Assembly (NCBI GenBank): GCA_003001795.1
Contig: PVNI01000023.1
Location: 1-64,000, forward strand
Reading direction: 5' to 3'
DNA from: Actinomadura viridilutea
GTDB lineage: Bacteria > Actinomycetota > Actinomycetes > Streptosporangiales > Streptosporangiaceae
Length of the DNA stretch: 64,000 nucleotides
The position numbers were made by a program, and so were the translations under genes. Under the pieces are notes generated by a model. That model did not search any database, was not told the origin of the DNA, and saw nothing but the letters and a program-made list of their open reading frames with translations. Numbering within the stretch: the stretch's first letter is position 1; each line of letters starts with the position of its first letter. This document shows, piece after piece, positions 8,742 through 17,675 of the stretch.

Positions 8742-9473
8742 TCACGCCGGGCGCGCGCGTTCCACTGCTTCGGCCGGCGAACCGTGGTGGGCCGGTCCGT
8801 GACCGGGGAGGAGAACGTCGGCGTCGAGCGTGCTCAATTCGTCCAGCGCGGCGACGGTTCCGGCCCAGTCGTGGTGGAACATCCGAGGCAGCAGCTGCGG
8901 GCCCCGCGTCCGGGAGGTGGGATGTGCGGTCACGAGGGCGTCGCCCGTGATCAGTACGCCGGCCTCGGGCAGGTGGTAGGCGCAGTGGCCGTCGGTGTGG
9001 CCCGGCGTGTGCACCGGGACGGGCCGCCCAGGAATGTCCAGGCGCCCGGGGAACTCCGAGGCCTGCGGGACGCTGACGTCCTTCGTGCCTCCGACACGCA
9101 GCACACGCAGCGCCCACGGCAGCACTCCCGGACGCCAGCTGTTGGCCAGGATCGTGGCCGGACTGATCTGTTGCAGCATCTCTCGGCGCGCGTGCGGGAC
9201 CTCGAGCGGATGCATCAGCACCGGCACGTCGTAGGTCTCGCCGAGATACCGGGCCGACCCCAGATGGTCGGCGTGCCCGTGGGTGATGAGGATCGCGACC
9301 AGGTCCTCCGGTCGCCGTCCGACGGCCGCCACGGAGGACAACAGGCGATCCCGATCGCCTGGATAGCCGGTGTCCACGAGCGTGACCGCGTCATCCTCGG
9401 TGAGGATCACCCAGTTCGTGTCGCTGCCGTGGACGAGATGGACACCGGCTTTGATCTCCGTGACGTCAGTCAT
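8742..9473 (-). CDS. metallo-beta-lactamase-fold hydrolase
   Basis: A 243-residue cytoplasmic MBL-fold enzyme. The zinc motif ITHGHADHLGS is complete (HxHxDH, about residues 62-67). The later ligands are the PGHTDGH segment, ITGDALV with the bridging aspartate, and LLPGHGP near the C-terminus. The ATG at 9473 (MTDVTEIKAG) fits the usual N-terminal strand; the frame extends upstream without conservation and the ribosome site is weak. Family members hydrolyse thioesters, lactones or glyoxalase-type substrates, and nothing in the context picks one. It stands alone, convergent with the IS remnant side. Confidence 0.85.
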   Translation of the reverse strand: MTDVTEIKAGVHLVHGSDTNWVILTEDDAVTLVDTGYPGDRDRLLSSVAAVGRRPEDLVAILITHGHADHLGSARYLGETYDVPVLMHPLEVPHARREMLQQISPATILANSWRPGVLPWALRVLRVGGTKDVSVPQASEFPGRLDIPGRPVPVHTPGHTDGHCAYHLPEAGVLITGDALVTAHPTSRTRGPQLLPRMFHHDWAGTVAALDELSTLDADVLLPGHGPAHHGSPAEAVERARPA

Positions 9474-9805
9474 GGGTGGAAGTCTGGCTGATCCTCGACG
9501 GCCACGCACCGCCCGGTGATCAATGTCACCCGGGAACGGCCTGTGCCGGAATTTTGAATAAGGAGAACACGACCAGGAATCCGCGCGCCTCCAACTGATT
9601 GCACATTGACGGAAAGTGATTGACGGAAAGTGGTCAGCGCATGGGCCGCGGACGGCCCACCGTTCACTGGGGCGCATGCCGCTGTGCACGTGGTCCGGTG
9701 AAGGCGGGCGGGCGCCCTGCCCGCCCGCCTCACCGCAAGGCTGGGACGACCGCGTTTGCGGGTGTCATGCCGGCTCGCGCCGCCGGCGGGTGGGGCTGCC
9801 GGGGA
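9474..9805. other. gene-free stretch between MBL hydrolase and esterase
   Basis: Holds the upstream region of the MBL gene and the 3' flank of the esterase gene. The only structure seen is the 14-base tandem repeat reported separately. Confidence 0.5.
9605..9632. repeat. 14-base perfect tandem repeat
   Basis: ATTGACGGAAAGTG occurs twice head to tail, about 130 bases upstream of the MBL hydrolase start. It could be a pair of direct-repeat regulator sites or a small chance duplication. Confidence 0.6.
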
Positions 9806-10732
9806 TCACGGATGCAGCCACGGGCGGAGTTCGGCGGCCAGCCATTCCGGCAGGGCCTTGCTGGCCGGGACGCGGCCGTTGTGGTGCAGGAACCCGTGGA
9901 TCATGCCGTCGAAACGGCGCAGGCGCACCGGAACGCCCGCCTCGGCGAGACGCTCGCCGTACCGTTCGCCCTCGTCGCGCAGCGGGTCGTATTCGGCGGT
10001 GGCGATGATCGCCGGTGGCAGGTCGGTCAGGTTGCGGGCGCGCAGCGGCGCGGCGTACGGGTGGTCGGCGGCATAGGGGGTGGGCAGGTACAGCTCCCAG
10101 GCCTTGCGCACGAAGGCCGTCGTCATCCCGTAATCGTCGCCGTACCGGAGGCCGCTGGGGGTGGCGCACGCCGGGTCCATCGGCGGATGGATCAGGACCT
10201 GCGCCACGAGGGGGCCGCCGACGCCGAGGTCGCGTGCGGCCAGGGCCGCGCCGGCGGCGATGTTGGCGCCGGCGCTGTCACCGCCGATCGCGACGCGTCC
10301 GCCGTCCACCCCGAGCGATTCGGCGTGCTCGGTCAGGTGGGCGAGCGCGTCGAGCACGTCGTCGATCTGTCCGGGGAAACGCGTCTCGGGCGCCAGCCGG
10401 TAATCGACGCTCGCGACCACCGCGCCGGTTCGGTGGGCGAGGTTCGTCAGCGGTGTGTCCCAGGTGTCGAGGTCGCCCCGGGTCCACGCCCCGCCGTGCA
10501 GCCACATCAGCACGGGCGCCGGGGCGCTTCGGTCGACGGGATAGTAGAGCCGTACCGGCACCGCGTTCCTACCCACGGTGATGTCACGGATATCGGCCAT
10601 CGGGGCCGGCTCGCCCTGGAGTGCGGTGACGCCCCTGATCTCCGCGCGCGCCTCTTCCAACGTCATGGATTCGAGCGGCGGGGCGTCGGCGTCTTCGGCG
10701 AGCAACTCTCGCACATGCGGATCGAGCGGCAT
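9806..10732 (-). CDS. HSL-family (family IV) carboxylesterase
   Basis: A 308-residue hydrolase of the hormone-sensitive-lipase group that cleaves short-chain esters. The oxyanion-hole motif HGGAW is near residue 79, and the nucleophile motif GGDSAGAN places the serine near residue 154. The acid is in AEYDPLRDEG near residue 246 and the histidine in DGMIHGFLHH near residue 276. It has no signal peptide. AAGGAAA precedes the start. It follows the DinB-like gene by three bases, so the two are one operon. The physiological substrate is unknown. Confidence 0.9.
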   Translation of the reverse strand: MPLDPHVRELLAEDADAPPLESMTLEEARAEIRGVTALQGEPAPMADIRDITVGRNAVPVRLYYPVDRSAPAPVLMWLHGGAWTRGDLDTWDTPLTNLAHRTGAVVASVDYRLAPETRFPGQIDDVLDALAHLTEHAESLGVDGGRVAIGGDSAGANIAAGAALAARDLGVGGPLVAQVLIHPPMDPACATPSGLRYGDDYGMTTAFVRKAWELYLPTPYAADHPYAAPLRARNLTDLPPAIIATAEYDPLRDEGERYGERLAEAGVPVRLRRFDGMIHGFLHHNGRVPASKALPEWLAAELRPWLHP

Positions 10733-10735
10733 CTG

Positions 10736-11293
10736 TCAGCTTTCCTTTTCGCTCATCACGGCCAGTTCGCCGAGGTGGATCGCGGCGTGCCAGTAGGGGC
10801 TCTGGTCCGGGATGGACAGCACGTACTGGGCGAACGCGCCCGTGCTGGTCGCCTTCGGATGGTCCAGGGGGAATGGAGCGGTCCACTGCTCCTCGTCGTA
10901 GCGGGAGAGCTCGTCGTTCAGCGCGTCGCACACGGCTTCGAACCGGTGCAGGAGCAGCTCGACGGGAAGCTCGCGTCCCGCCATGACACCGGCGAGGTTG
11001 AGGGCCTGGCCGGACGACGGGGTCTCCCAACGCTCGTCCAGGCTCCAGTGGACGCGTCCGAAGCGCGCCTCGGTCAGCACGGCGAGACTGATCTCGTCCC
11101 ACATCATCACGTGGGCCACGAGGTCGCGCAGCGAGTCGCAGAAGTCGCCCAGGGGGCCGCCGCGCACCCGGTACGGGGCGACGAGTTCGTCCTCTGCCAG
11201 GTTCTCCACCTTGGCCGCCAGCAGACGCCGGTCCGTCACCGTGCGGCGCCTGGCCTCGTGGATCGGGAGGATGCCGTGAGCGCCAGTCGTCAT
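10736..11293 (-). CDS. DinB / ClbS-like four-helix protein
   Basis: A 185-residue protein of the DinB superfamily, close to the ClbS/DfsB-type group. Recognisable parts are the N-terminal helix with DRRLLAAKVENL, the LVAHVMMWDEISL helix with a potential metal-binding His, and the late PYWHAAIHLGELA helix with further histidines. Members act as metal-dependent thiol transferases or as protection proteins against electrophilic toxins. I start it at the ATG at 11293. A much longer open frame continues upstream through the ArsR gene in another register and is not real. It lies just before an esterase and after an ArsR-type regulator, which suggests a small stress or detoxification unit. Confidence 0.75.
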   Translation of the reverse strand: MTTGAHGILPIHEARRRTVTDRRLLAAKVENLAEDELVAPYRVRGGPLGDFCDSLRDLVAHVMMWDEISLAVLTEARFGRVHWSLDERWETPSSGQALNLAGVMAGRELPVELLLHRFEAVCDALNDELSRYDEEQWTAPFPLDHPKATSTGAFAQYVLSIPDQSPYWHAAIHLGELAVMSEKES

Positions 11294-11361
11294 GTCGGCG
11301 ACGCTAGCGGCGGCGGTCCGCGAATCGGGAAAGGCTGACGATCGCCGGCAGACTTGCGCCG

Positions 11362-12435
11362 TCAGCGCCGCAGGACGTCGAGCAGGTCCGACCCGAGAAG
11401 GGCGATCTCGGCGTCGTCCAGCGCGTAGCGGACGTAGTGCCCCGCCCGCTCGGTCCGCACCAGTCCGGCCGCGCGCAGCACGGACAGGTGCTTGGTGACC
11501 GCGGACTCGGAGAACCCCCACAGTCGCGCGATCTCGCGGGCGGATCTGGGCTCGACGGCGATGGCCCGGCACACCTCCAGGCGGGCGGGATGCGCCAGCG
11601 CGAGCATCCGGCGGAGCGTCGCCCGGGTGCCCGCGGCCCGCTCGGGAGATCGCAGCGGGTAATGCACTACGACGGGCCGCCCGGGCTCGTCGGTGACGTA
11701 CAGGTGGACGCTCCCGACGGCGGTCGGGGTGAGGACCAGGCCGCGGCCCGCGACCTGCAGGCGCTTGTTCTGCACCTTGTCGACCACTATGCGGTCCTGG
11801 GCCGGGTGGACCCTGATCGCCGGGGACAGGCCGGTCGCGGCGCGCGTCCAGCCGTGCCGGGCGCACAGGGCCGTCCGCGCGGCGACCTCGGCGGCCAGCC
11901 GCGGGGAGACCCGCGCCCACTGGTCCGCGAAGAACGCGCTCCAGCAGCGGGCCAGCAGGCCGACCAGCGCGTCCCGCGCGGCGGCGGGGTCGTCGAGGAC
12001 GCGCCGGACCAGCGCGCGGACCGCCGGGCCGCGGGCGCGGGCGAGACGCAGCACGCTGGTGCGCACCCGCCCGTCGGCGAGGTTGGCGGGGCGTCCGCGC
12101 AGCCGCAGCAGCGGCCGCAGCACCGCGGCGGCGAAGTCCTCGGCGGGCATCCGCCGGATCCATTCCAGCTGGTCGGCCCAGTGGCGCCGCGGCACGGCCG
12201 TCGGGTCCGCGAGCAGCGTCGCGCGCACCGCGCGGACCGCGAACGACCAGTCCGTCATGTCGCGGACGAGGTCGTCGGGAAGGCGTTCCCGCAGGCCGGC
12301 CGCCCAGTCGGCGCGGTCCGGGTGGTTGCCGACGTCGCTGAGGACATGCCACGCCCAGCCGAACTCCACCAAGGGAGACACGGCGAACCGCACGTCGTCG
12401 TCGGTGGCCCCGAGCAGGTCCAGGGAGATCGGCAT
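11362..12435 (-). CDS. ArsR-family regulator with N-terminal DUF5937-like domain
   Basis: A 357-residue regulator. Residues about 1-260 form an alpha-helical domain of the kind found in long actinobacterial ArsR proteins. The C-terminal 90 residues are a winged helix: RMLALAHPARLEVCRAIAVEPRSAREIA, then the recognition helix SESAVTKHLSVLRAAGLV and the wing TERAGHYVRYALD. No metal-binding cysteine motif of classical ArsR (CxC) is visible, so it probably senses a small molecule or has no ligand. It lies upstream of the DinB-like and esterase genes on the same strand (68-base gap) and may control them. It ends 64 bases downstream of the biosynthetic operon and may instead belong there. Confidence 0.85.
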   Translation of the reverse strand: MPISLDLLGATDDDVRFAVSPLVEFGWAWHVLSDVGNHPDRADWAAGLRERLPDDLVRDMTDWSFAVRAVRATLLADPTAVPRRHWADQLEWIRRMPAEDFAAAVLRPLLRLRGRPANLADGRVRTSVLRLARARGPAVRALVRRVLDDPAAARDALVGLLARCWSAFFADQWARVSPRLAAEVAARTALCARHGWTRAATGLSPAIRVHPAQDRIVVDKVQNKRLQVAGRGLVLTPTAVGSVHLYVTDEPGRPVVVHYPLRSPERAAGTRATLRRMLALAHPARLEVCRAIAVEPRSAREIARLWGFSESAVTKHLSVLRAAGLVRTERAGHYVRYALDDAEIALLGSDLLDVLRR

Positions 12436-12499
12436 GCCGGAACCGTATCCCGCGGCCGGCGGAGGCCGGTCGGCCTCCGCCGGAGCCGGGGAGCGCCGC

Positions 12500-13789
12500 T
12501 CAATAGTGGAAGACGGGGGCGATCCTGGCGCCCTTGCCGGACAGGTTCACGACGGAGCCGGTGCCGGACGGCATGGCGCGGCAGAACGCGCCGCCGTAGC
12601 CGTCGGGGACGGTGAAGACGCCCCAGACGGCCGACCATTCCTCGATCGCGCCGGTCCGCGGGTCCATCACCGGTTCCGGACGGGGACGGACGCGGCGCTG
12701 GACGATGTGGCCGCGGCCCGTGCACGCGGCGACGGTCTCGGCCCATTCCCGGTCGGTCTGGTCCCAGCCGACGTGCACGCCCGTCCCGCCCAGCCCGCCG
12801 ATCGGCTTGATGATCATGTTCGCCCGTTCGGCGCGGACGAGGTCGGCCAGGTCGGGGGTGAGCATCCGCGTCCACGGCAGGATCCGGTCCACCAGGGCCG
12901 CCTCCTCGGCCGACAGCTCGCCCCGCAGCTCGGGGTCGGAGACGAGCGGAAGGCAGCTCTTGTAGGAGAACATGGCGCTCGTCAACGGGGTCCAGAGCAC
13001 CACCTCGCCCGCCTCGTGGGCGCGCACGATCCGCTCGACGTGCGGGTCGTTGCGGGGGTCCCGGCACAGCTGGCCGACGGTGAAGTAGCGCAGCACCAGG
13101 TCGACCGGCCGGTCCCGCAGGTACAGCCGGCCGCCCCGGCGCTCCACCTCGTCGACCTCGCCGAGCAGCACCTCGACGCCGCACCGCTTGACCGACTCCT
13201 GGAAGGAGCGCTGGAGCGCCAGGTACTTGGGCATGCCGCCGATCGCCTCCAGGGACGCCACGACCGGCGCGTCCTTCCCGGTCGCCGCGACGAACTGCCG
13301 GGCGATGGCCTCGACGGTGTCGACGTGGCCGAGGCCGAACTCCGCGGCGAACGCGCCGAACGCCTCGGTGGCGAGCAGGGCGCGGCCGGCCTCGGACACG
13401 TCGACGCCGCCGAGCTCGCTGCCGACGTTGAACTCCAGCAGCCGCAGGGCCGAACCGTCGTCGTACAGGTCCGCGCGCCCGTAGCGGGGCGGCCGGTCGG
13501 CCAGCCGGGTCATCAGGGCGGCCTGCCGCTCGTCCGCGCCGATCGCGGCGCACAGCTTGCGCGGGTCGCCGTCGAACAGCCGGTCCGGCAGGCCGGCCAG
13601 CAGGTCGAACAGGCCGGCGACGTCGTCGGCGGCGGCGCGGATGCGCTCCTGCTCGATGAACATGGGCCGGGGCAGCAGGTAGCGCCCCCACCCCTCGCGG
13701 AACGGCGCGGAGAACTCGGCGGCCGCCATGACGTCGCGCAGTCCGCCGTCCTCGGCGGCGCACGCGTCCAGGTACTTGCCGGTGACCAT
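12500..13789 (-). CDS. circularly permuted ATP-grasp-like protein (glutathionylspermidine-synthase-like)
   Basis: A 429-residue protein and the last gene of the biosynthetic operon. A RLLEFNVGSELGG stretch near residue 115 resembles the metal/substrate strand of permuted ATP-grasp enzymes. The Gly-rich nucleotide loop MIIKPIGGLGGTGV comes late (near residue 330), followed by HIVQRRVRP. That order, with the acid-containing strand before the lysine/glycine loop, is what permutation predicts. Such enzymes join a carboxylate to an amine through an acyl phosphate. GGGGGAG stands seven bases before the ATG, and the gap after the preceding ATP-grasp gene is 25 bases. The substrate is unknown; a second or third amide bond in the product is the simplest role. 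Confidence 0.72.
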   Translation of the reverse strand: MVTGKYLDACAAEDGGLRDVMAAAEFSAPFREGWGRYLLPRPMFIEQERIRAAADDVAGLFDLLAGLPDRLFDGDPRKLCAAIGADERQAALMTRLADRPPRYGRADLYDDGSALRLLEFNVGSELGGVDVSEAGRALLATEAFGAFAAEFGLGHVDTVEAIARQFVAATGKDAPVVASLEAIGGMPKYLALQRSFQESVKRCGVEVLLGEVDEVERRGGRLYLRDRPVDLVLRYFTVGQLCRDPRNDPHVERIVRAHEAGEVVLWTPLTSAMFSYKSCLPLVSDPELRGELSAEEAALVDRILPWTRMLTPDLADLVRAERANMIIKPIGGLGGTGVHVGWDQTDREWAETVAACTGRGHIVQRRVRPRPEPVMDPRTGAIEEWSAVWGVFTVPDGYGGAFCRAMPSGTGSVVNLSGKGARIAPVFHY

Positions 13790-13814
13790 CGCGGCGCTCC
13801 CCCTTTCCCGTCGT

Positions 13815-15077
13815 CTACTCGTCGGGGTCGATGATCAGGTCCTTCTCCAGCTTGCGGATGGCCTCCCGGTCGGCCTGGATCTGCGCGTCGTCGTCGTGGG
13901 CGAGGATGATGTAGCCCATCGTCATGCTGGCGAAGATGTCGGTGCTGGCGAGCACGCGGTCGCCGGTGCGCACCCGGTTCACCGCGGAGTGGTAGCTGGG
14001 CAGGTCGCGCGCCTGGTCGTAGATCTCGGCGTTGCGGACGATCCCGGTGGAGTGCGCCATCAGGAACACGGCCATGACGTGGCGCCGCTGCGTGTAGCCG
14101 GGCGGCAGCTGCGGCCCGAGGCCGCGGCAGACGTCCACGATCCGGGTGACCTGGCTCTCCCCGTTGGCGATCTCGGTCACCGCGGGGTTGCCCGCCCCCG
14201 CCAGCCGCGGGTTGACCTCCAGCAGCCGCGGCCCGTCCGGGGTCATCATGATCTCGGTGTGGGCGGCCCAGTTGCGCAGGCCGACCGCGTCCAGCACGCC
14301 GAGCGCGTAGTCGATGAGCTCGCCGTAGGCGTCGCGGTCGTAGGGCAGCCATTCGACCGAGTCGTAGACCGCGATGGCCTCGCCGAACGGGACCCGGCGA
14401 TACTTGATCATGTCGGTGATCGAGTGGCGGCCGTGGTGGCTGACGGTGTCGACGGCGTACTCGGTGCCGGTCATCTGCTCCTGGACCAGCACCTGGTCGG
14501 CGACCACGCCGAGCTTGTCCTCGGTGCCGAGCAGCGCGTCGAACCGCTCGCGCCAGCCCGCGCCGCCCGGCGCGCGGCTCACCCCGACGGTGCCCGCGCT
14601 GTTCGGCGGCTTGATCACCAGGTCCTTGCCGGTCAGCCCTTCGCGTTCGATCCACGCGGCGACCTCGTCCGGGTCGGCGGTGCAGATCTGCCGGGCGATC
14701 GGCAGGCCGGCGGCGGCGACGGCCTGGTGCATGCGGTGCTTGTGGCGCCGCGCGTCCAGCAGTTCGGGGACGTTGGACGACTCGGGCGTCAGCGCGTCGG
14801 ACAGGCGCTGCGCCAGGTCCAGCGACGCCTCGAACGCGGGGATGACCGCGATGGGCTTGAGCGCCCCGAGCCGCTGGATGGTGCCGTCCAGGTCGCCGGG
14901 GTGGTGGTTGACGACGGCGTCGTACTTGGCGGGGTCGTGCCCGGACTGCATCGGGCCCAGCGGCGGGCCCTCGTAGTCCATGACGGCGACGGGGCTGAAC
15001 CCGGCCTTGCGCAGCGCGGGGGCCAGCAGCGCCGCCGAGGAGTAGGGCCGCACGATCGCGACTACTGGTCTGTCCAT
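13815..15077 (-). CDS. ATP-grasp amino-acid ligase
   Basis: A 420-residue ATP-grasp enzyme of the carnosine-synthase/L-amino-acid-ligase type that activates a carboxylate as acyl phosphate and couples it to an amine. The N-terminal Rossmann-like region starts VVAIVRPYSSAALL. The nucleotide-binding lysine segment is DLVIKPPNSAGTVGVS (near residue 150), the second lysine region is QVLVQEQMTGTEYAVD, and the Mg ligands are in PRLLEVNPRLAGAGN (near residue 285). Its start lies 40 bases after the MFS gene. With the other ligase it can build a di- or tripeptide-like backbone without an NRPS. The amino acids used cannot be read from sequence. Confidence 0.85.
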   Translation of the reverse strand: MDRPVVAIVRPYSSAALLAPALRKAGFSPVAVMDYEGPPLGPMQSGHDPAKYDAVVNHHPGDLDGTIQRLGALKPIAVIPAFEASLDLAQRLSDALTPESSNVPELLDARRHKHRMHQAVAAAGLPIARQICTADPDEVAAWIEREGLTGKDLVIKPPNSAGTVGVSRAPGGAGWRERFDALLGTEDKLGVVADQVLVQEQMTGTEYAVDTVSHHGRHSITDMIKYRRVPFGEAIAVYDSVEWLPYDRDAYGELIDYALGVLDAVGLRNWAAHTEIMMTPDGPRLLEVNPRLAGAGNPAVTEIANGESQVTRIVDVCRGLGPQLPPGYTQRRHVMAVFLMAHSTGIVRNAEIYDQARDLPSYHSAVNRVRTGDRVLASTDIFASMTMGYIILAHDDDAQIQADREAIRKLEKDLIIDPDE

Positions 15078-15117
15078 GAATGCCCGCTTTCCGGTTGTTC
15101 GTTGGTTCGATGCCGTC

Positions 15118-16374
15118 TCAGTCGCCGTCGGCGGCGGCCGTGACCGCCGCGGGTTCGGCCTCCGCCTCGCTCCTGCGGCGCGCCACCCCGGCGCCGGCCG
15201 CGACGAGCACCGCCGCCGCCAGCCCGCACGCGCCGGTGAGCAGCCACACCCCCGAGCCCCAGGCCTGCCAGGCGGCGATGCCGATCATGGGACCGATGGC
15301 GTATCCGATCTGCTGGGGGACGGTCGCCGCGGCGATGTAGCGGCCGCGCAGATGCGCGGGGGCGACCAGGCCCGGGTAGGCCATCATCGACGGCGCGGCG
15401 ACGACCTCGCCGAACGTCCACACCATCGTCGCCAGCAGGAGCATCGCCAGCGCGTCCGGCCCGGTGTAGAGCAGATGGCCGACCCCCAGCAGCGCCATGC
15501 CCGCCGCCATCGGCAGCCCGATCGGCAGCCGCTGCGTCCACTTCGACAGCAGCACCTCGAAGAGGATCACCATGGCGCCGTTCAGGGTCAGCAGCATCGC
15601 GTACACGCGCTCGGTGCGGCCCGAGCCCGTGACGTACAGCGGCAGCGCGGCGGAGCTCTGGATGTAGGCGATCGCGGTGAGGAACAGTCCGAGGACGACG
15701 ACCACGAACCGCCGGTCGGCCAGCACCTGCCGGTAGCCGGCGCGGTCGGCGCGGCCGTCCTCGGCGCCGCCGGCGCGGCGCGTCTCGACGGACCTCAGCA
15801 GGACGAGGGCGACGACGCCGAAGGCCAGCGAGGTCGCCGCGTCGACGTAGAACAGCGTGGCGAAGGAGGAGTAGGTCAGCAGCAGCGCGGCGCCCATCGG
15901 TCCGAGCGTCGAGCCGACGTTGAACGTCAGCCGCATCACCGAGAAGACCATGACCTGCCGGTCCTTCGGCGTCAGCTCCACCACCCAGGCCTGCGCCGCG
16001 GGCCGGAACGCCGTGGCGGTCAGTCCGGCGCCGCCCGCCACCGCGATCCCCGCCCACATGTTCGGCACGTGCACCAGGGCGGCGGTCAGGACGGCGGTGC
16101 CGACCATCGAGCCGACGATGACCCGGCGGTAGCCGAACCGGTCGGCGGCGGCGCCGCCGACCGCCGACCCGGAGATCCGCCCGATCATCAGCGCGGTGAA
16201 CACCACGCTGCTCTCCCAGGCGGTGAAGCCCTCGTCGGTCAGGAACAGCACCAGGAACGCGTTGAGGAACGACGCGAGGTTGCTGATCAGGTTGCCGAGC
16301 ACCAGGACGCGGACCGTCCCGTCCATCTCCCGCAGCGTGGCGAGGACGGTCGGGTGCTCCCGGTCCCCGCTCAC
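15118..16374 (-). CDS. MFS transporter, probable exporter of the cluster product
   Basis: A 418-residue major-facilitator protein with about twelve hydrophobic segments. The A-loop after helix 2 reads GGAAADRFGYRRV. The C-terminal half repeats the pattern around helix 8 (SKWTQRLPIGLP). The first conserved segment is VLVLGNLISNLASFLNAFLVLFL. I start it at the GTG at 16374, which overlaps the upstream ATP-grasp stop as GTGA. Its place between two ligase genes in the operon argues for export of the finished compound, and thereby self-protection. Direction and substrate are inferred from context only. Confidence 0.87.
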   Translation of the reverse strand: MSGDREHPTVLATLREMDGTVRVLVLGNLISNLASFLNAFLVLFLTDEGFTAWESSVVFTALMIGRISGSAVGGAAADRFGYRRVIVGSMVGTAVLTAALVHVPNMWAGIAVAGGAGLTATAFRPAAQAWVVELTPKDRQVMVFSVMRLTFNVGSTLGPMGAALLLTYSSFATLFYVDAATSLAFGVVALVLLRSVETRRAGGAEDGRADRAGYRQVLADRRFVVVVLGLFLTAIAYIQSSAALPLYVTGSGRTERVYAMLLTLNGAMVILFEVLLSKWTQRLPIGLPMAAGMALLGVGHLLYTGPDALAMLLLATMVWTFGEVVAAPSMMAYPGLVAPAHLRGRYIAAATVPQQIGYAIGPMIGIAAWQAWGSGVWLLTGACGLAAAVLVAAGAGVARRRSEAEAEPAAVTAAADGD

Positions 16375-17636
16375 GGCGCCTCGTCCAGGGGCGTGCCGGC
16401 GAACTCGAAGAAGCGGTCCGGGTCGGCCACCGCGGCGCGGGTCTCCTCCAGCGTGTCGCCGACCGCGATCACGAAGCCGCAGCGGGCCAGCCCGTACGGC
16501 GGCAGCCGCACCCGCGCGCCGGGCTGCGTGCCGAGCCGGACCTCGTGGACGGGCGGGCGCACCAGGTCGGTGCGCGCGGTCGCCGAGGTGATCTCCATGT
16601 CGTAGGGGGGGTAGGCGAACCGGATCGAGGCGGCCCGCAGGGGGCCGGGGAACTCGATCGTCGGCGCGCGGCCCGCCACGACGTCGGCGGCGGCCAGCGA
16701 CGCGTCGACGCCCGAGGTCAGCAGCCCCAGGTACGGGATCATGCCGCCGCCGAGCCGGGCGTTGATCTCGATGACGTGCATCGCGTCGGGGGTCAGCTTG
16801 AACTCGATGTGCGTGTAGCCGTTGGTGAACCCCGCCGCCTCGTGCGCCCGCTGCAGCGTCTCCACCATCACCGGGTCGGTGAGCAGCGGATCGTTCGCGT
16901 CGACGTCGTGGCCGACCTCCTCGAACGCCATCCGCGGGCCCTCGCCGAGGACTTTGCGCGCCACGATCAGCGGGGTGCACTCGCCGTCGCGCAGCACGCA
17001 CTCGACGGAGATCTCCGGGCCGTCCAGGAACTCCTCGACGATGACGTAGTCCTCGAACTGGCGGATGCCGCCCATCCGGACCCCGTCGGTGACGGCGAAC
17101 GCGTCGGCCAGGTCCTCGGGCCGCTCGACCTTGCGGACGCCCAGGCTGCCGCCCAGATTGCGCGGCTTGAGGATCACCGGGTAGCCGACCCGGTCGGCGA
17201 AGGCGCGGGCCTCTTCCAGGGAGGACACCGCCGTGGAGGCCGGCTGGGGCAGCCCGGCCTCGCGCAGCGCCTTCCGGGTGGCGGCCTTGTCGCGGCACCG
17301 CGCGACCTCGTCCGGGTCGAGGACGGGCAGGCCGAGCGCCGCGGTGAGCTGCGCGGAGATCTCGATGTAGACCTCGTCGTAGCAGAAGACCCCGGCGACC
17401 TCGTGCTCGCGGGCCACCTCGCGGGCGGCCGCCGTCAGCTTGTCCAGGTCGAGGCAGTCGACGACGGTGTGGCCGACGATGTAGGGGTCCTCCCAGGTGG
17501 GCGGGGTCGGGTTCAGCAGCCACAGCCGGTACCGCGCGGACACCGACTTCAGGATGTATTCGCGGAGCACCCAGTAGCTGCTGGCCACCAGGATGAGCAG
17601 CGGGCGGTCGTCAGTCGCCGTCGGTTCGTGGGGCAT
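16371..17636 (-). CDS. ATP-grasp amino-acid ligase
   Basis: A 421-residue ATP-grasp protein of the L-amino-acid ligase (BacD/carnosine synthase) type. The nucleotide loop is YPVILKPRNLGGSLGV (near residue 145), the second lysine strand is VIVEEFLDGPEISVE, and the metal site is MHVIEINARLGGG (near residue 270). A C-terminal lid domain follows (about 300-421). The ATG at 17636 has GAGGT just upstream; a GTG 33 bases earlier has no ribosome site. It overlaps the MFS gene by four bases. It probably condenses the amidinated or N-oxygenated building block with an amino acid. Confidence 0.87.
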   Translation of the reverse strand: MPHEPTATDDRPLLILVASSYWVLREYILKSVSARYRLWLLNPTPPTWEDPYIVGHTVVDCLDLDKLTAAAREVAREHEVAGVFCYDEVYIEISAQLTAALGLPVLDPDEVARCRDKAATRKALREAGLPQPASTAVSSLEEARAFADRVGYPVILKPRNLGGSLGVRKVERPEDLADAFAVTDGVRMGGIRQFEDYVIVEEFLDGPEISVECVLRDGECTPLIVARKVLGEGPRMAFEEVGHDVDANDPLLTDPVMVETLQRAHEAAGFTNGYTHIEFKLTPDAMHVIEINARLGGGMIPYLGLLTSGVDASLAAADVVAGRAPTIEFPGPLRAASIRFAYPPYDMEITSATARTDLVRPPVHEVRLGTQPGARVRLPPYGLARCGFVIAVGDTLEETRAAVADPDRFFEFAGTPLDEAP

Positions 17637-17675
17637 GCGGACCTCGGTGGGATTCGGATTCGGGGGCACGGTCGG

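Noticed and set aside
10736..12352. 538-codon frame covering the DinB-like gene and the ArsR region
   Set aside because: Only the last 185 codons look like a protein family; the upstream part is the wrong register of the ArsR gene.
15118..17523. 801-codon frame spanning the MFS and ATP-grasp genes
   Set aside because: The MFS part starts at the GTG overlapping the ligase stop; the upstream half is an Arg-rich shadow of the ligase.
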